From: Pararge aegeria
Taxonomy: Eukaryota > Arthropoda > Insecta > Lepidoptera > Nymphalidae
NCBI RefSeq assembly: GCF_905163445.1
Contig: NC_053200.1
Coordinates: 9,486,001 to 9,550,000, forward strand
Direction of reading: 5' to 3'
DNA length: 64,000 bases
Both the position numbers and the translations under genes were made by a program. This document shows, in pieces, positions 1 through 10,969 of this stretch (position 1 is its first letter; the number at the start of each line of letters is the position of its first letter). The notes beneath the pieces are model-generated. The model searched no databases and was not told the origin of the DNA. It saw nothing but the letters and a program-made list of their open reading frames with translations.

Positions 1-1000
1 AAGAAATTTTTGTTATAAATAAAATCCATTATAGTTTACATATTTCTTCCCTTCATCGCAATTTTTTTCTTTATTAACAAAAACTGCATTTAATTTAAAA
101 CACCAAGGTCCTTATTTTCTCTACGTAAAACATAACGTATGAATATTTCAAAATGTACCCGTCGCACTCTTTACAATTTAAACAAGTAACAAAATATAGT
201 AGCGGAGAATTTTCTCTCTCTCTCCGGAATTTACTAAAACTGTGGACGTGACCTGTCCACGGAGAACGGGATTTAATAAGCTTACACATTTTCTGTCAAC
301 TTAAACCTCCTAGCCCTTGGACAAGGATTGTATCATTTTATTGCAGTACTAGGAAAATGCCGTGATATCCTTACGGTATGCAAACAAAATGTTTTTTTTT
401 CGCGTTCTAAATGGACAATTTGTTAATGTAATTTGGCCTGGTGTTAAGAAATTTTTTCTTCTCTTTTACCTTTAATAAATACAACGATTGTTTCTGCACC
501 TTCTGATATGCACATATTGTGTCGTTGTCACTTGACATAAAGTAAGAAAGAGACAAAACTTGCGTTTAGGGTTTCCAACACTTGTTAGAAGGTGGTGAAG
601 CAGGCTTAAAATATAAGGTGAGTACATTTATTTATTAAGGCATATTGGCTAAATAATTCATATCAGCAAAACAACGCCGATATTAACAGCATTCCTGTTG
701 AGTTTATCATATTAGTTTGTCCATTTGCTGCAATCTCATCAAGCAGTACGTGATGGTGCAGTCACCCAAAACTGAAACTTTCACCAGCCGAGGGAAAATT
801 TTGGGCATACTAAATTTCCAAATTCCACTATATATAGACACTATATAAGACAACAATGGTAATGTTTATAATGCCGCTAAAAGGGAATACCGCTTCCCAA
901 ATTTTAGCAAACCGCTTCAATAAGTATAGTAAGTACGCTACCGAATGAACACTAGCTCAGAAAAAAAGAGATGAGCTGAGAGAGAGAGAGCTCTGAGATA
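1..1000. other. AT-rich stretch, no recognised feature
   Basis: No reading frame with family resemblance, no terminal repeats and no RNA gene were seen. The only local structure is a short GA run near 978-990 and a T run near 390-399. Confidence 0.6.
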
Positions 1001-1014
1001 TCTCCATAATAGAG

Positions 1015-1115
1015 TTAACGGCGTGTGTATGCCACCATAACGCACTTGGCCCTCCTCATTCGGTGAGAAGATCCGTGCCCCGTAGTGGGCGTTAAAAGGT
1101 GGATGATTACCAAAT
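1015..1115 (+). repeat. SINE-B 3' fragment
   Basis: The stretch carries a diverged form of the SINE-B 3' half: CTCCTCATTCGGTGAGAAG followed by GATCCGTGCCCCGTAGTGGGC. Better copies lie at 9265-9480 and 58815-59095. The tRNA-like head is absent, so it is 5'-truncated. Confidence 0.5.
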
Positions 1116-1566
1116 GAATATATAACATTCATATACATAAGTAGTAAATACTTTATAAAACGCTAATGTACTCACACGTTTAGGTATACGATATCCTCAA
1201 ATATTTGAAAAGGAATAGTTAATCCATATTCGTGATATAAATCCATATGAAGCTATTACGGAAATTTCGTAGAACGGAACCAGGTTAATGAAACGTCTGT
1301 CAAAGCCGCGGAGAGCAAATTTTAATTGAAAATTGCTTTTTGAACATTTCACACCTCCCGTTAGTTGGACGTTCAGTTCCGTCGAGAACCGGGTTTTATT
1401 AGGTGTACGGTGTATTAGCTCATATGAAAATAATGTTTGTACGAGCTCCCATAGAGCGCTTTATCCACGTTGTGTGGATATTTATATCCAAAGTTAAGAA
1501 CAAGTGGCTTTTGAGCTTACAGTTCCGGGGTACCTATTCTTAGTATTTAATAATGTATTAACCTTT

Positions 1567-1822
1567 GACGGCCGATTGGCAGTGGGCAGTGACCCTGCTT
1601 TCTGAGTCCAAGGCCGTGGGTTAAATTCCCGAAACTGGAAAATGTTTGTGTGATGAACATGACTTTTTTTCAGTGTCTGGGTGTTTATATGTATATTATA
1701 AGTATTGATGTATAATATTCATTAAAAAACAATCCATCAGTCAACTTAGTACCTATAACACAAGCTACGCTTACTTTGGGGCTAGGTGGCGATGTGTGTA
1801 GTACATTTATTTATTTATTTAA
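1567..1822 (+). mobile_element. SINE-A copy, near full length
   Basis: A tRNA-derived SINE. The head has a split Pol III promoter: an A box (GATTGGCAGTGGGCAG, about 2 bp shorter than other copies) and a B-box region that has lost its GGTTCGA core. The body holds GTGTCTGGGTGTTTATATG and ACAAGCTACGCTTACTTTGG, and the tail is an ATTT repeat. Ten copies lie in this window on both strands. It resembles the Metulj SINEs of nymphalid butterflies; that match is from memory and needs a database comparison. The damaged boxes suggest it is no longer transcribed. Confidence 0.88.
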
Positions 1823-3290
1823 CTAAAAGAAAACAATTCCTTCTTATCCTGCATAATATAATGGGTAAAAGAGAACTTGTGTTTGTTGAATTGTTCTTAG
1901 GACTATCAAGCAGCAACAGAGTAATGGGATTGACGTGATTTTTTGATGGCGATAATGATAATGTTCTGAACCGAATGAAATAGCAACATGATACTGCACA
2001 AAATATTGGATATATTTTAAGCACAATTCTTTACTCTACCTCGTCATATTAAAGTGAAATCATTCCCATATGTTTATCTCGAAACCCGGCATAATTGACA
2101 TAAAGTAGCCAGCCAATAGGGTTTTTTAGTTCGTTCTTTCTTTCGCATACACACAGACATTTCTTAATAGATATAGTTGACATTCTTTCGTTTTTGGTAT
2201 CTACGCATACTAACAAGTTAAGTAAAACTAACAGGTCTACATAATCTTAGGTGCACCTTGTACCTAGATACCAAAATTGAATAATAAGTCGGACAAACAA
2301 AAACATTGAATTTCTAAGAATAAAAATGCGGTATGCATTGAAACCTCTTTATAAGAAGATTTGGATTTAATTAAAATCATTTCGTGAAGAAAATATTTTA
2401 CCTACTTAAATTTTTACATTCAATGACCAAAGAGCTAACGTATCATTTAATTTTTATTTTCTAAGACCGCCTGCGCGTCTGAGATAACTCTATTAGCCAA
2501 AGTATTTCGCGTGGTTTTTACTTCTAAGATTGCTACACCGAATTTCCCCATCTGAGGAAATATTCATTTCCTTTGAGGTTTTTAGTTTTTCTTGCACTAT
2601 TCAAGATTTGTATTCAGCTTAGGTTAGTCTCGTTTATTGGGACCTATTTTGCTATCTTTGAGTAATCAAAATTTGGTTTTGGACCGATAAATTAAAGTGC
2701 TCTCCGACTTTTGCTTTTCGACTTGACTTTACCGACTCCTCTGAACTTGATTTTGACCCTCTTCACACGGTCCGATTTCGTTAAACTTTGTAGATATTTC
2801 GAAGATGACAAAAAACTAATTTGGTAAGATTATTCTATATATTAAAAAAATATTTTCGTTAATCTATATAATTTCATCTACCGTTGATGAGGCAGGAATG
2901 ATGTTAATTTTGATTTAAAAGCCGATTCCTCTAATATAAACAATAACTAACATTTTATAGTGAATGGGTTGATGGGTAAAACCAATTAATTTTGCTCTAA
3001 AAAAATTAAAGTTTAATAAACAATCAAAATCGCGCTGTTATAAATAAATTAAACTATTAGGTTGAAATTATTTTGATTTTTTATTCCAAGCGTGTTTATA
3101 GCTTTCGAACTATTAATTATTATAGAACAAAGATGACGAAGCAAGGCAAGAAGGTCGACTGTTGCCACAACCTAACCTAGCAACCAAGCAACGTGATTTT
3201 TGGCATAGAGTTACCTGAAAAGACGGAGATTAACAGGCTTTTTATCACAGAGAAATAAACTGTTCCCACGGGATTTGTAAAAAACCGTAA
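1823..3290. other. AT-rich stretch, no recognised feature
   Basis: Nothing with protein-family, RNA or transposon resemblance was seen. Short open frames are spurious and rich in rare residue runs. Confidence 0.55.
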
Positions 3291-3296
3291 TAAACC

Positions 3297-3324
3297 CGGA
3301 CGAAGAACGCGGGCATCAGCTATT
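3297..3324 (+). mobile_element. Helitron-type 3' end, remnant
   Basis: The text GACGAAGAACGCGGGCATCA followed by GCTATT matches the 3' ends of the non-autonomous Helitron-like elements found repeatedly here (GACGAAGTCGCGGGC..AGCTAGT). No matching 5' end was recognised, so this is probably a decayed tail. Confidence 0.45.
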
Positions 3325-3777
3325 ATTACAATAAAAAAGATGTGGTATAGAAGTATAAACTACACTTGTCCCATAAGTGAATACTACAAGTGCTAAAACG
3401 TATAAAGGTATGTCCATATTGCACTCTAAATGCGATCGCGCCGTGCCTGCGATCCGGCTGTATGCATAATTCAATATTTGTCAGATGCACTCGTGCATAC
3501 GAAATGCGAGTTGCATGAGCTGGGTCTAAACGCTAGACTAGCACGGTTGTCTGCGCTAACTTTTAATTTGTGACCCACTTCGGTACCTGTGGGACGTATT
3601 ATATACGTACTCCGTGCGGAGTGAAATTAAAAAATACGATTTTTATATAGTAGGTATATATGTATTTGTACCTTTTTTAATCGTTCCTGATTTTTGCATG
3701 TGATCAGTGCGACCAGTGTTAAGCTTAGCTCTGTCCACAAAATCGCGTCAAAAATACTTCTTCTCATTTTTCTTATT

Positions 3778-4009
3778 GACGGCCGACTGGCGCAGTGGGC
3801 AGCGACCCTGCTTTCTGAGTCATGGCCGTGGTTTCGATTCCCACAACTGGAACATGTTTGTGTGATGAACATGAATGTTTTTCAGTGTCTGGGTGTTTAT
3901 CTGTATATAATAAGTATTTATGTATATTATTTACAAAAATATTTAACAGTCATCTTAGTACCCATAATACAAGCTACTGTATACAAGTATATTTATTTAT
4001 TATTTTATT
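3778..4009 (+). mobile_element. SINE-A copy with 3' internal deletion
   Basis: The head is good, with A box GACTGGCGCAGTGGGCAG and a B-box region slightly degraded (GTTTCGATTCC). The body is normal up to the ACAAGCTAC region. The following CTTTGGGGCTAGGTGGCGATGTG segment is missing and the copy jumps to the ATTT tail. Open frames of about 100-134 codons crossing this place are SINE sequence read by chance. Confidence 0.88.
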
Positions 4010-4945
4010 CGACAAGTCTGAAATATCACCTAAAAGGTACACAAAAAATATCCCTTCCTTTGCAATTATCTTCTTCTCGAGCATGGGAGCAAGGGTAGAT
4101 TTTATATTTAAATATTATACTTAAAATGTTAAATTTTATTTACCTTCTGATTGTGTGGTGCTATGGCAGGAGACAAAAATATCCACTTACAAGAGATAAA
4201 CTTGTCCACCTGCACAAAGCACGGCAACTGGGAAAAGGAGAAGTTGGCCTTGTTTTTGATATTATGTATCCTAGCCCTAGGGCTGGGATACAACCTATTT
4301 TGATGTAAAATTCCACTACGATGAGATAAACAGTCAAGCCATAGAAATTTTTATATTTTATATTCTTATTTTCGGTATAGAATTGCATCATATATGCATC
4401 TCCAGGATGCAAACTACATGTGTGCCCAATTTTATCCAGATCATTTCAACGGTGGAGGCGAAAAAGGGTTACCAAACAAACAAACAGACATACTTTCACA
4501 TATATATAATATTAGTATATTATATGGATGCGATGATGATGAGCATAAAAGTAAGATAGAAGTACCTTCATTTTTAACAGACAAAAAAAACGTTTACGGT
4601 ACTTTAACGTCCATTGACCCTAAATGGATCACCTGTGTTTATTTGTTTAAAGGGTGTACGTGTGTCAATTTGTGTGGACGCGGGGTCCATTGAGCGAACA
4701 CTATTTGGGTTATTGACCTGGGATTTATCGTCCGATGGGAAATAGCCTTTAATTGTAAGTTGTAGGGAATCAAAACAAAAGAGGGCACCCCTACTGTTTG
4801 TATAGCTTGATTGGTTTTGTTTAAGAGTCCGCTTTATATATTGCTTGCTCGTGACTTCATCTATTGTAAACTTACTCACTCTTTGCTAGTTGATGTGACA
4901 GAGACGAAATAAAAATACTTATTAACGTGTATATAACTCATAGAC
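4010..4945. other. Unclassified AT-rich stretch
   Basis: No gene recognised. The 4030-4310 part has short G/C-rich motifs such as AGCACGGCAAC and a CTAGCCCTAGGGCT near-palindrome. These recall the subterminal motifs of the Harbinger element at 33.4-37.0 kb, but the likeness is too weak to call a copy. Confidence 0.4.
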
Positions 4946-4949
4946 ATCT

Positions 4950-5070
4950 CTGATGTAGTAGCCTCGTTGGTGGGGCTTCGGCATCCCTTTCGAGGGGACT
5001 CTGTTGGATCCCCAGCAAGAACTTCTTACTTTTCGGAGTTACGTGCGTTTTAAGCAATTAAATATCACAT
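4950..5070 (+). repeat. SINE-B 5' fragment
   Basis: This is a diverged tRNA-like head (GTTGGTGGGGCTTCGGC, then GATCCCCAGCAAGAACTTC) followed by the SINE-B linker ACGTGCGTTTTAAGCAATTA. It ends where a CAT-trinucleotide run and an oppositely oriented SINE-B piece begin. Confidence 0.55.
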
Positions 5071-5090
5071 GATACACACACGTGACTCTT

Positions 5091-5240
5091 TCATCATCAT
5101 CATCATCATTTTTAAAGGGTTTAGGCCGTAGTCTACCACGCTAAGTGCTGTTTGGTTGACTTCACACGCTATTGCGAACATTGTGGAGAACTCTCAGGCA
5201 TGCAGGTTTCCTCACGATGTTTTTCTTGACTGTTAAAGCT
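5091..5240 (-). repeat. SINE-B 3' fragment, opposite orientation
   Basis: The minus strand reads the SINE-B middle and 3' region (GTGAGGAAACCTGCATGCCT, GAGAGTTCTCCA, then ACTACGGCC) and ends in an ATG-trinucleotide run (TCATCATCATCATCATCAT on the plus strand). With 4950-5070 it forms a tail-to-tail pair of SINE-B pieces. Confidence 0.6.
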
Positions 5241-5244
5241 TTAA

Positions 5245-5970
5245 TATCCTTACTAATATTATAATTTATGTGATAGTGCGTTAGTTTGTCCTTCCATCAC
5301 GCCCTAACCTTAGCAACGCACTTAGAGCGTGAAGGATGGACAAATAATGGTTTATTTGTCCATATGATTTTTAGCATACAGTAAGTTGTAAACACGGAGA
5401 CTAACGTATACTTTTTCATTACAGATAAAAATGGGGGATTTGTATGAAACCGTTTTAAAACGGGCGAAAAATGCGCGCAACAGAAACTTGCAGTTTAATA
5501 ATAATTTTAATTTTTTACCTTAACTGCAGTTTTCGAATCCACCTAAGAGTTTGTTAAATAAAATACAGTTGGTACTAGTTGTAGTTAGGTGGATTAAGTG
5601 GACGGCGAGTGTGCAAGCGTTTCAAATCCCGTGTTCCCGAGGGAAGGTCACGTCGCCACTTTTAGCGATGTCCGGGGAATATAGAGGATTCACTGCCGCC
5701 GTGTGATACGTTTAGTTCGTAAAATATGCTCATAGATTTTATTTATTCATGATAGTACGTTCGCGCGTTATGCTTCTATATTATAATTTTGAAACTGGAT
5801 AAGTTTTACAGTTAATTATTATGAAGATTAAAAACTAGAAACAGAGCTGACTGGTCTAAAATTATTACACATTGGGTTAAAAAGTGTGCCTCGGAGAGCA
5901 GGTTGAGCCATGATCAAGGTTTTTATCACTGTTACAAATCTCCAACCGGTATAGGAGCAGCGTGAATGAT
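5245..5970. other. Unrecognised stretch
   Basis: The GC-richer segment 5595-5710 stands out from the AT-rich flanks but has no recognised protein or RNA likeness. No other feature was seen. Confidence 0.4.
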
Positions 5971-5974
5971 TGAA

Positions 5975-6275
5975 TACACTTTTATTGTACACCACACAAT
6001 TATTATTGTTATTATAACATTTTATTTGTACACCACACCAAGAATGTATACAAGAAACTAAAACTAGGAACTTGAAGGACGAAGTAGAATATAAAAGGCG
6101 GCCTTATCGCTTAATAGCAATCTCTGCCACAGTACCGTAGAATTAGGAAAAATTAAATAAGAAGAAAAAGAGAATATATTATTCGAATTATATGTCGAAT
6201 ATTTTAGATAGCGGACAATTTTTTGCCGCAATTTTCTAGGCAACCAAACGTTTATATTTACTTTTAACACAGGTA
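5975..6275 (-). mobile_element. LINE 3' end (same family as 59389-60152)
   Basis: The minus strand contains AAGCGATAAGGCCGCCTTTT and, downstream, TGTGGTGTACAAATAAA, the 3' untranslated signature of the LINE at 59389-60152. A TGTGGTGTACAATAAAAG block is repeated at the very end. No RT residues remain, so this is a 5'-truncated insertion. Confidence 0.65.
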
Positions 6276-6276
6276 T

Positions 6277-6740
6277 TTTCAAATTACAAGGGAAACTTGC
6301 GTTAAAAATACTCAGTGTACTTGAGGAATCAAATAAACGCTCGCGCCGATTGTTTTGGCTTTCGCAGTTAATGCAGACATTATTATTTCATCATAAGTCC
6401 CACAGTCCAACAAAAGCAGTGATTGCGAACAAAAGCAATAATAAAAGAGGACCGGCGTCGCGCGTACAAATCCTTTTATGCGAAAACGACAGCCGTAGTT
6501 AGGTACTTTTCATCCCGCCAGATGGCAACAGTGAATCGTCTGGTCCAGTGTTAACAGCCTTATGAAGTTACGAGCTCGTAATTTTTCAGTCAAATAATTC
6601 TAACAAGATATTCGGCGCGAATAAACAGTAGCGGGCGGTTTTTGTCCTCCCAGTTTCAATTAAATGAAATTTATAAGGCGTTTTGCGATTTTAGACAATC
6701 GCATGGATACAGGCTATTGTTAGATTTTTGATAACTATAC
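6277..6740. other. Unrecognised stretch
   Basis: No family likeness was found. The phrase AATAATAAAAGAGGA near 6438 resembles part of the repeat pair 7436-7510 and 9788-9866. Confidence 0.35.
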
Positions 6741-6744
6741 ATAT

Positions 6745-6785
6745 ACTAGTTATTGCCCGCGTTCTTCGGCCGCGTCTGTTACGAT
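6745..6785 (-). mobile_element. Helitron-type 3' end, remnant
   Basis: The plus strand reads ACTAGTTATTGCCCGCGTTC, the reverse complement of a Helitron-like GCGGGCAATAACTAGT terminus. The 5' end was not located. Confidence 0.5.
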
Positions 6786-6876
6786 TTGTATTATTATTAT
6801 TTAACACAATAAAATATTTATCAATGAAAATATAAGCCTCAAGTGATCAATATGATAGTTAGGTTTATATATTATT

Positions 6877-7345
6877 ACTAGCTTTTGCCTGCGGCTTCGC
6901 TCCCGTTATGTTAAATTTTTGATGTGGTAGTATTTAACTTCAAAGGTTTAAAAAAATGTCTTGCTGCTAAAAGAAAAATATGAACGTAAATTACTTAAAA
7001 ACTCAGAAAACGTCATATAAATTTTCATCCCCTATCTGATGTCTTTGGAGTTGGAATTTTTCAAATTGTGAAACATGTTCTTTATTTTTTATCGAAAACC
7101 TAATATCAAATTTTCATGGATTTAACTTGAAAAATAAATTGATTAATGAAGAATTTTATGCAAAATTTCAACCCCCATTTAACCCTCTTAGGGTTGAATT
7201 TTCAAAAATCCTTACTTTAAGGATGCCTTCATTATATAACTATCTGTGTGAAAAATTTCAGCCCGATCCGTCTAGTGGTTAGAGCTGTGTGTTGATAGAT
7301 CAGTCAGTCAGTCAGTTACCTTTTCCTTTTATATATATAGAAGAT
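6877..7345 (-). mobile_element. Non-autonomous Helitron-like element
   Basis: The element starts on the plus strand with ACTAGCTTTTGCCTGCGGCT, the reverse complement of the GCCGC..GCAAAAGCTAGT terminus. It runs to a GTCAGTCAGTCAGTTACC / TATATATATAG end typical of the 5' side of these elements. A related partial copy in the other orientation is at 31450-31618. There is no helicase or Rep coding sequence, so it would depend on an element elsewhere. The class is inferred from termini only. Confidence 0.62.
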
Positions 7346-7435
7346 AAGAGTCCACTCCACTTATATATTATTAAATGAGTAAAACATTTTTCTTCAGTAT
7401 ATAAGCTTTTCGCTCTACTGAATAAAATTTCAATT

Positions 7436-7510
7436 TTCATTAAAGTAATACGCGCTGCCTCAGCGGTAATAGTGGCAATAAAGGAGGCTGGATCTTGCCA
7501 AGACGTGGTA
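7436..7510 (+). repeat. Dispersed repeat, copy 1
   Basis: The text from TTTTCATTAAAGTAATACGC to the following CGCTGCCTCAGCGGTAA and a TTGCCAA block matches 9788-9866 at most positions in the same orientation. The family is unknown. Confidence 0.55.
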
Positions 7511-8898
7511 ATAAAGCACTTCTATACGATAAAAAACGCAATCAAAATCGGCATACTTTATATTTAGGGTTTGCGGAGTAGCCGTTTCTCACCTTTACGA
7601 CGGTAAAGTCGTTTTTAAACGAGTTAGTGAGCACGCAATCTCGACCGAGTGCCGGATTTATTTATGTGCTGGAAACACGATTATTCTTTAAATTTAAGAC
7701 GTCGCCCGTAATTTTCAGGGGTGTTTTACCTCAGTGGTTACAGCTATAAAAACTTTTATGCTCGCGTAAGTTCTTTTTAGGACAGCCACTAATCTTCAGA
7801 AGTTTGTTGGAGGTACGAGTATAAAAATATTGCAAAAGGATCGCTCTGGAACCTGGTTATGCGAACTTAAAATTCCTACAAAAGGATGGCAATATTTGCT
7901 ACTATGTAACTTTACACGGGTTAGACTTTTGATATCTGTCGAAAGCATCATTATACATACGACAAAGCCGAATAGCATTTTTCAAATAATGAATTATTAT
8001 TTCGCTTTATAATACTATCCGACATTTAAAGTTCTCAAATGCTATAGTAGAAAGCCAGCTGCATCTCAATGAGATTTTCAAATGTTGCCAGTAAAATTAG
8101 AACTGTTTTATATTAAATTTTGCGAAACAATTTTACGGCTACCAACTTTAAAGGCACGACTGTGTTTCAATTTATTTCGTTAGGGTTAATTTTATTCAAT
8201 AAAAGTTTTAAGGACCAAATATTTGTCTAAATTATTTCAAACTTTGTTGTTTGTGCTATCCGTTGGCCCTGTCTTTGATTCAATTAAATCCTACTAGCTC
8301 TGTGTCATGTTATAATTTGACTTTTTATTTGACTTTTTATTCTATTAAGAACTTTACATCGCTGATTCTAATTTTGTGTGGGGGATCTACATGTAATTTA
8401 CTGTTTTTAGCAAATAGCAAAAGGCAACCTTTTAATGTCACTTGTTTTGAATTTCAGACCTGAGATTTGAATATACAACTAGTAAATGAAAACCGAATTA
8501 TTACTCCATAAGCTTTAGAGGTACATTATATAGTGTCAATTATCTGTTAAATCGAAACGCTAATAGTTTTTAAATAAATGACTGCTAGTAGTAGTATATA
8601 TATAGTTTTTACTGGAATAAATCACATATAGCCCTAGCATCGTATGCGAAATTAAAATCAAGTGACTCCTGTCACTTTATTAGGTACGCATCGCGTCACG
8701 TAGGTACTATGCGGTTGTCGGTCTTTTATCTTCAATAGGGTTGTCATAAGTAAACACTTAGAATTTTTTGAATTGGTTTTTATAGAAAACAAAATATGCT
8801 TCTTTTGTTTCAATATTTTTACAGGGTGATTCCTTATGAAATATTGTTATTCAATTGTATTTCGTAATTTGGTTACACGCTGTATACTGTGTTACAGA
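7511..8898. other. AT-rich stretch, no recognised feature
   Basis: Short open frames at 7796-8463 on both strands overlap each other and show no family signal. Confidence 0.5.
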
Positions 8899-9113
8899 CA
8901 GTGGTGTGCATGGAGAAAATGCACAGGGTATGCAAATTATATGCAGATTTTATAAAATGAAGAAAATCTCCAGTATGAGTTTTAAAAACTTAAGGGTACG
9001 CTTTTAATAACTCTTACAATGCCTATCCTTAAGTTTTTTATAACTCGCACTGGAGATTTAATTCATTTTATATCATATGCATACCCTGTGCATACCCTCT
9101 ATGCACGCTACTG
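8899..9113. mobile_element. hAT-type MITE, long palindromic variant
   Basis: The terminal inverted repeat CAGTGGTGTGCA at the left pairs with TGCACGCTACTG at the right, flanked by 8-bp duplications GTTACAGA (8891-8898) and GTTGCAGA (9114-9121), 7 of 8 identical. An 8-bp target duplication with CAGTGG-type ends is what hAT transposases make. At 215 bp it is longer than the ~143-bp copies; most of it is an imperfect palindrome (AAATCTCCAGT against ACTGGAGATTT). It has no coding capacity. Confidence 0.85.
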
Positions 9114-9264
9114 GTTGCAGACAATCTATAAAGTGCAAGATGCATTCATGATATTTAAATTTAAAAAATATAAACATCGCGTAGTAATTATCTTAACTGA
9201 ATGTAAAATTCTCATCCTTTATTCTGTCTCCTATATTGACTTAGTCCTGACTGGCATTTTTTAG

Positions 9265-9480
9265 GCAATTCAAATACCACTTGCTTCAACGATGAAGGAA
9301 AAAATCGTGATGAAACCTGCATGCTTGAGATTTCTACATAATTTTCTCAAAGGTGTGTCTCTACCAATTCGCAGAAGGCCAGCGTGGTGAACTACGGCCT
9401 CAGACCCTTCTCATTGTGGGAGGAGACCCGTGCCCTGTAGTGGGCCAGTAATGTTGTAGCCGTTGATGCAAGTAATATTT
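9265..9480 (+). repeat. SINE-B 3' half
   Basis: The text includes CACTTGCTTCAACGATGAAG, AACCTGCATGC, GGCCAGCGTGGTGAACTACG and GAGACCCGTGCCCTGTAGTG. The tRNA-like head is missing. The piece lies tail-to-tail with the SINE-B head at 9495-9750. Confidence 0.75.
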
Positions 9481-9494
9481 AAATTGCAACTAAA

Positions 9495-9750
9495 CGCAAA
9501 AGTTAGAGGTGCGTGCTGGGATTACATCGCCCCCCGAAAGTGAAGTCGAAGTCCTACCCACTCAGTGGCGTGCACAGAAATTTGGACCAAGGTATGCATA
9601 AACATGTAAAATGGCATAAAAGGGCAAAATCCTTCTCATATGACAGTAATATGAAAATGTTAGGGTATGCAGTGCTTTTGCGCATGTATGAAGTGCACAC
9701 CACTGTACCCACTCGGCTATCACCACTTCAACGTTTCAAAAATTTTGTCA
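9495..9750 (-). repeat. SINE-B head split by a MITE
   Basis: The minus strand carries the tRNA-like SINE-B head: GTGATAGCC..GTGGGTA, then CACTTTCGGGGGGCGATG and AGCACGCACCTCTAACTTTT. It is cut by the hAT-type MITE at 9563-9705. Removing the MITE and one 8-bp duplication restores the order seen in the uninterrupted copy at 28080-28158. Confidence 0.75.
9563..9705. mobile_element. hAT-type MITE with perfect 8-bp TSD
   Basis: The 143-bp element begins CAGTGGCGTGCAC and ends GTGCACACCACTG. It is bracketed by perfect TACCCACT duplications (9555-9562 and 9706-9713). It sits inside a SINE-B copy, so it is younger than that copy. No coding sequence. Confidence 0.93.
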
Positions 9751-9787
9751 ATTATTACTATAACACAAATTAAAACATACCTGTATA

Positions 9788-9866
9788 ATTTTTATTTTCA
9801 TTAAAGTGACACGCGCTGTCACTGCGGTAACAGATAATAAAAGAGGAAGTTGCCAAATTTGGTAAC
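9788..9866 (+). repeat. Dispersed repeat, copy 2
   Basis: It matches 7436-7510 (TTTTCATTAAAGTGACACGC, then CTGTCACTGCGGTAACAG and TTGCCAA). No family assigned. Confidence 0.55.
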
Positions 9867-10284
9867 AAATGGCTTCGATACCATGCACAGTGTCATAGGT
9901 ATACTCTTGCTTACCCACCGAAACTTTATTTGTCAACCTGAACAATGTAACATTTAATCAACACTCTTTAAAACAAACAAAGACAACCAATATTACACGA
10001 AAAGTTACGACGGAAAAGAAAACGTGGATAATTGCTTCGGTTGTTAGGAGTTTAAAAAAAACTAATATTAATTCCGGGCACGAAGCGTCGGGGAGACTGA
10101 GGCGTGAAATTCAATAAACGTGCGCGAGACGGGGCGGAGAGACTTGTTGAGTATCCTACTAGATTATAATGCGGCATTTTTATTTACTCTTACCCATTCA
10201 GGATGTCTAAAGTATAGTTTGCGGTTAAAAAGTTGAAAAAAGTGTGCACAGATCTATCGATATGAATGAGTAAATACTTTTTTA

Positions 10285-10715
10285 TACGCCACTACATTTC
10301 ATAAGTGGTAGTAAGTGATGACGCAGTCTAAGGTGGTACGGGCCAAGAGGTATAGCAGTTTTATTTTGACAATACACACATCGCCATCTTCCCCCAAAGT
10401 AAGCGTAGCTTGTGTTATGGGTACTAAGATGACAGACGGAAATTTTTATTAATAATATACATAAAAATATAATTTGCCGATAAACACCCAGACACTGAAA
10501 AACATTCATGTTCATCACACAAACATTTTCCAGTAGTGGGAATCGAACCCACGGTCTTGGTCTTAGAAAGCAGGGTTGCTGCCCACTGCGGCAATCGGCC
10601 GCCCAAGATATTAAAGCCATACACATAATTGGTTTCTTCGCGGCGTTTTACAGCAACACTAAATTTCTTTGCGGCACAAGTGTCGGTAGGGTTGTAACAA
10701 GCCACACACAAAATC
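10285..10715 (+). repeat. Older dispersed repeat, split by SINE-A
   Basis: The left part (AAGTGATGACGCAGTCTAAG) and the right part (GGTTTCTTCGCGGCG, then CGGCACAAGTGTCGGTAGGG and GTTGTAACAAGCC) are the two sides of a dispersed lepidopteran repeat. Other pieces lie at 13140-13262, 13900-13990 and, inverted, at 48470-48655. A SINE-A at 10372-10602 separates the parts, so the host repeat is older. Family unknown. Confidence 0.6.
10372..10602 (-). mobile_element. SINE-A copy, full length
   Basis: On the minus strand the head has GCCGATTGCCGCAGTGGGCA and a B box inside GGTTCGATTCCCAC, followed by the standard body. The A box has a G-to-C change. Overlapping frames of 79-114 codons are SINE sequence read by chance. 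Confidence 0.9.
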
Positions 10716-10969
10716 AGCTCAGAGAAAATCCAGAAATTACGACTTAAAAAACCATAGCGCTAGTGGCTAGTAGCACTACGGCAAGGAGGTCGTCAATAAA
10801 TAATTACAAATCCGCTTGAAACTACGTGAAGTTATTTTATTTTCGTTTCCTTATCCATAAGGTTGGACCAAAGTGAGTGATCTCACAGCGAGTACCCCAT
10901 GGGTGCCGTTTTTATTTTTCCGTACCCGAAGGTTCCCAATGCGACTCCAAAAGTAAGCCTCTACTGCCT

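Noticed and set aside
3694..4124. Overlapping frames of 100-134 codons
   Set aside because: They are translations of SINE-A, as are similar frames at 10282-10747, 13533-13856, 16741-17083, 23643-23916 and 37286-37794.
4030..4310. Possible MITE derived from the Harbinger element at 33.4 kb
   Set aside because: Only short motifs (AGCACGGCAAC, TAGCCC) are shared. No terminal inverted repeat pair or flanking duplication was found.
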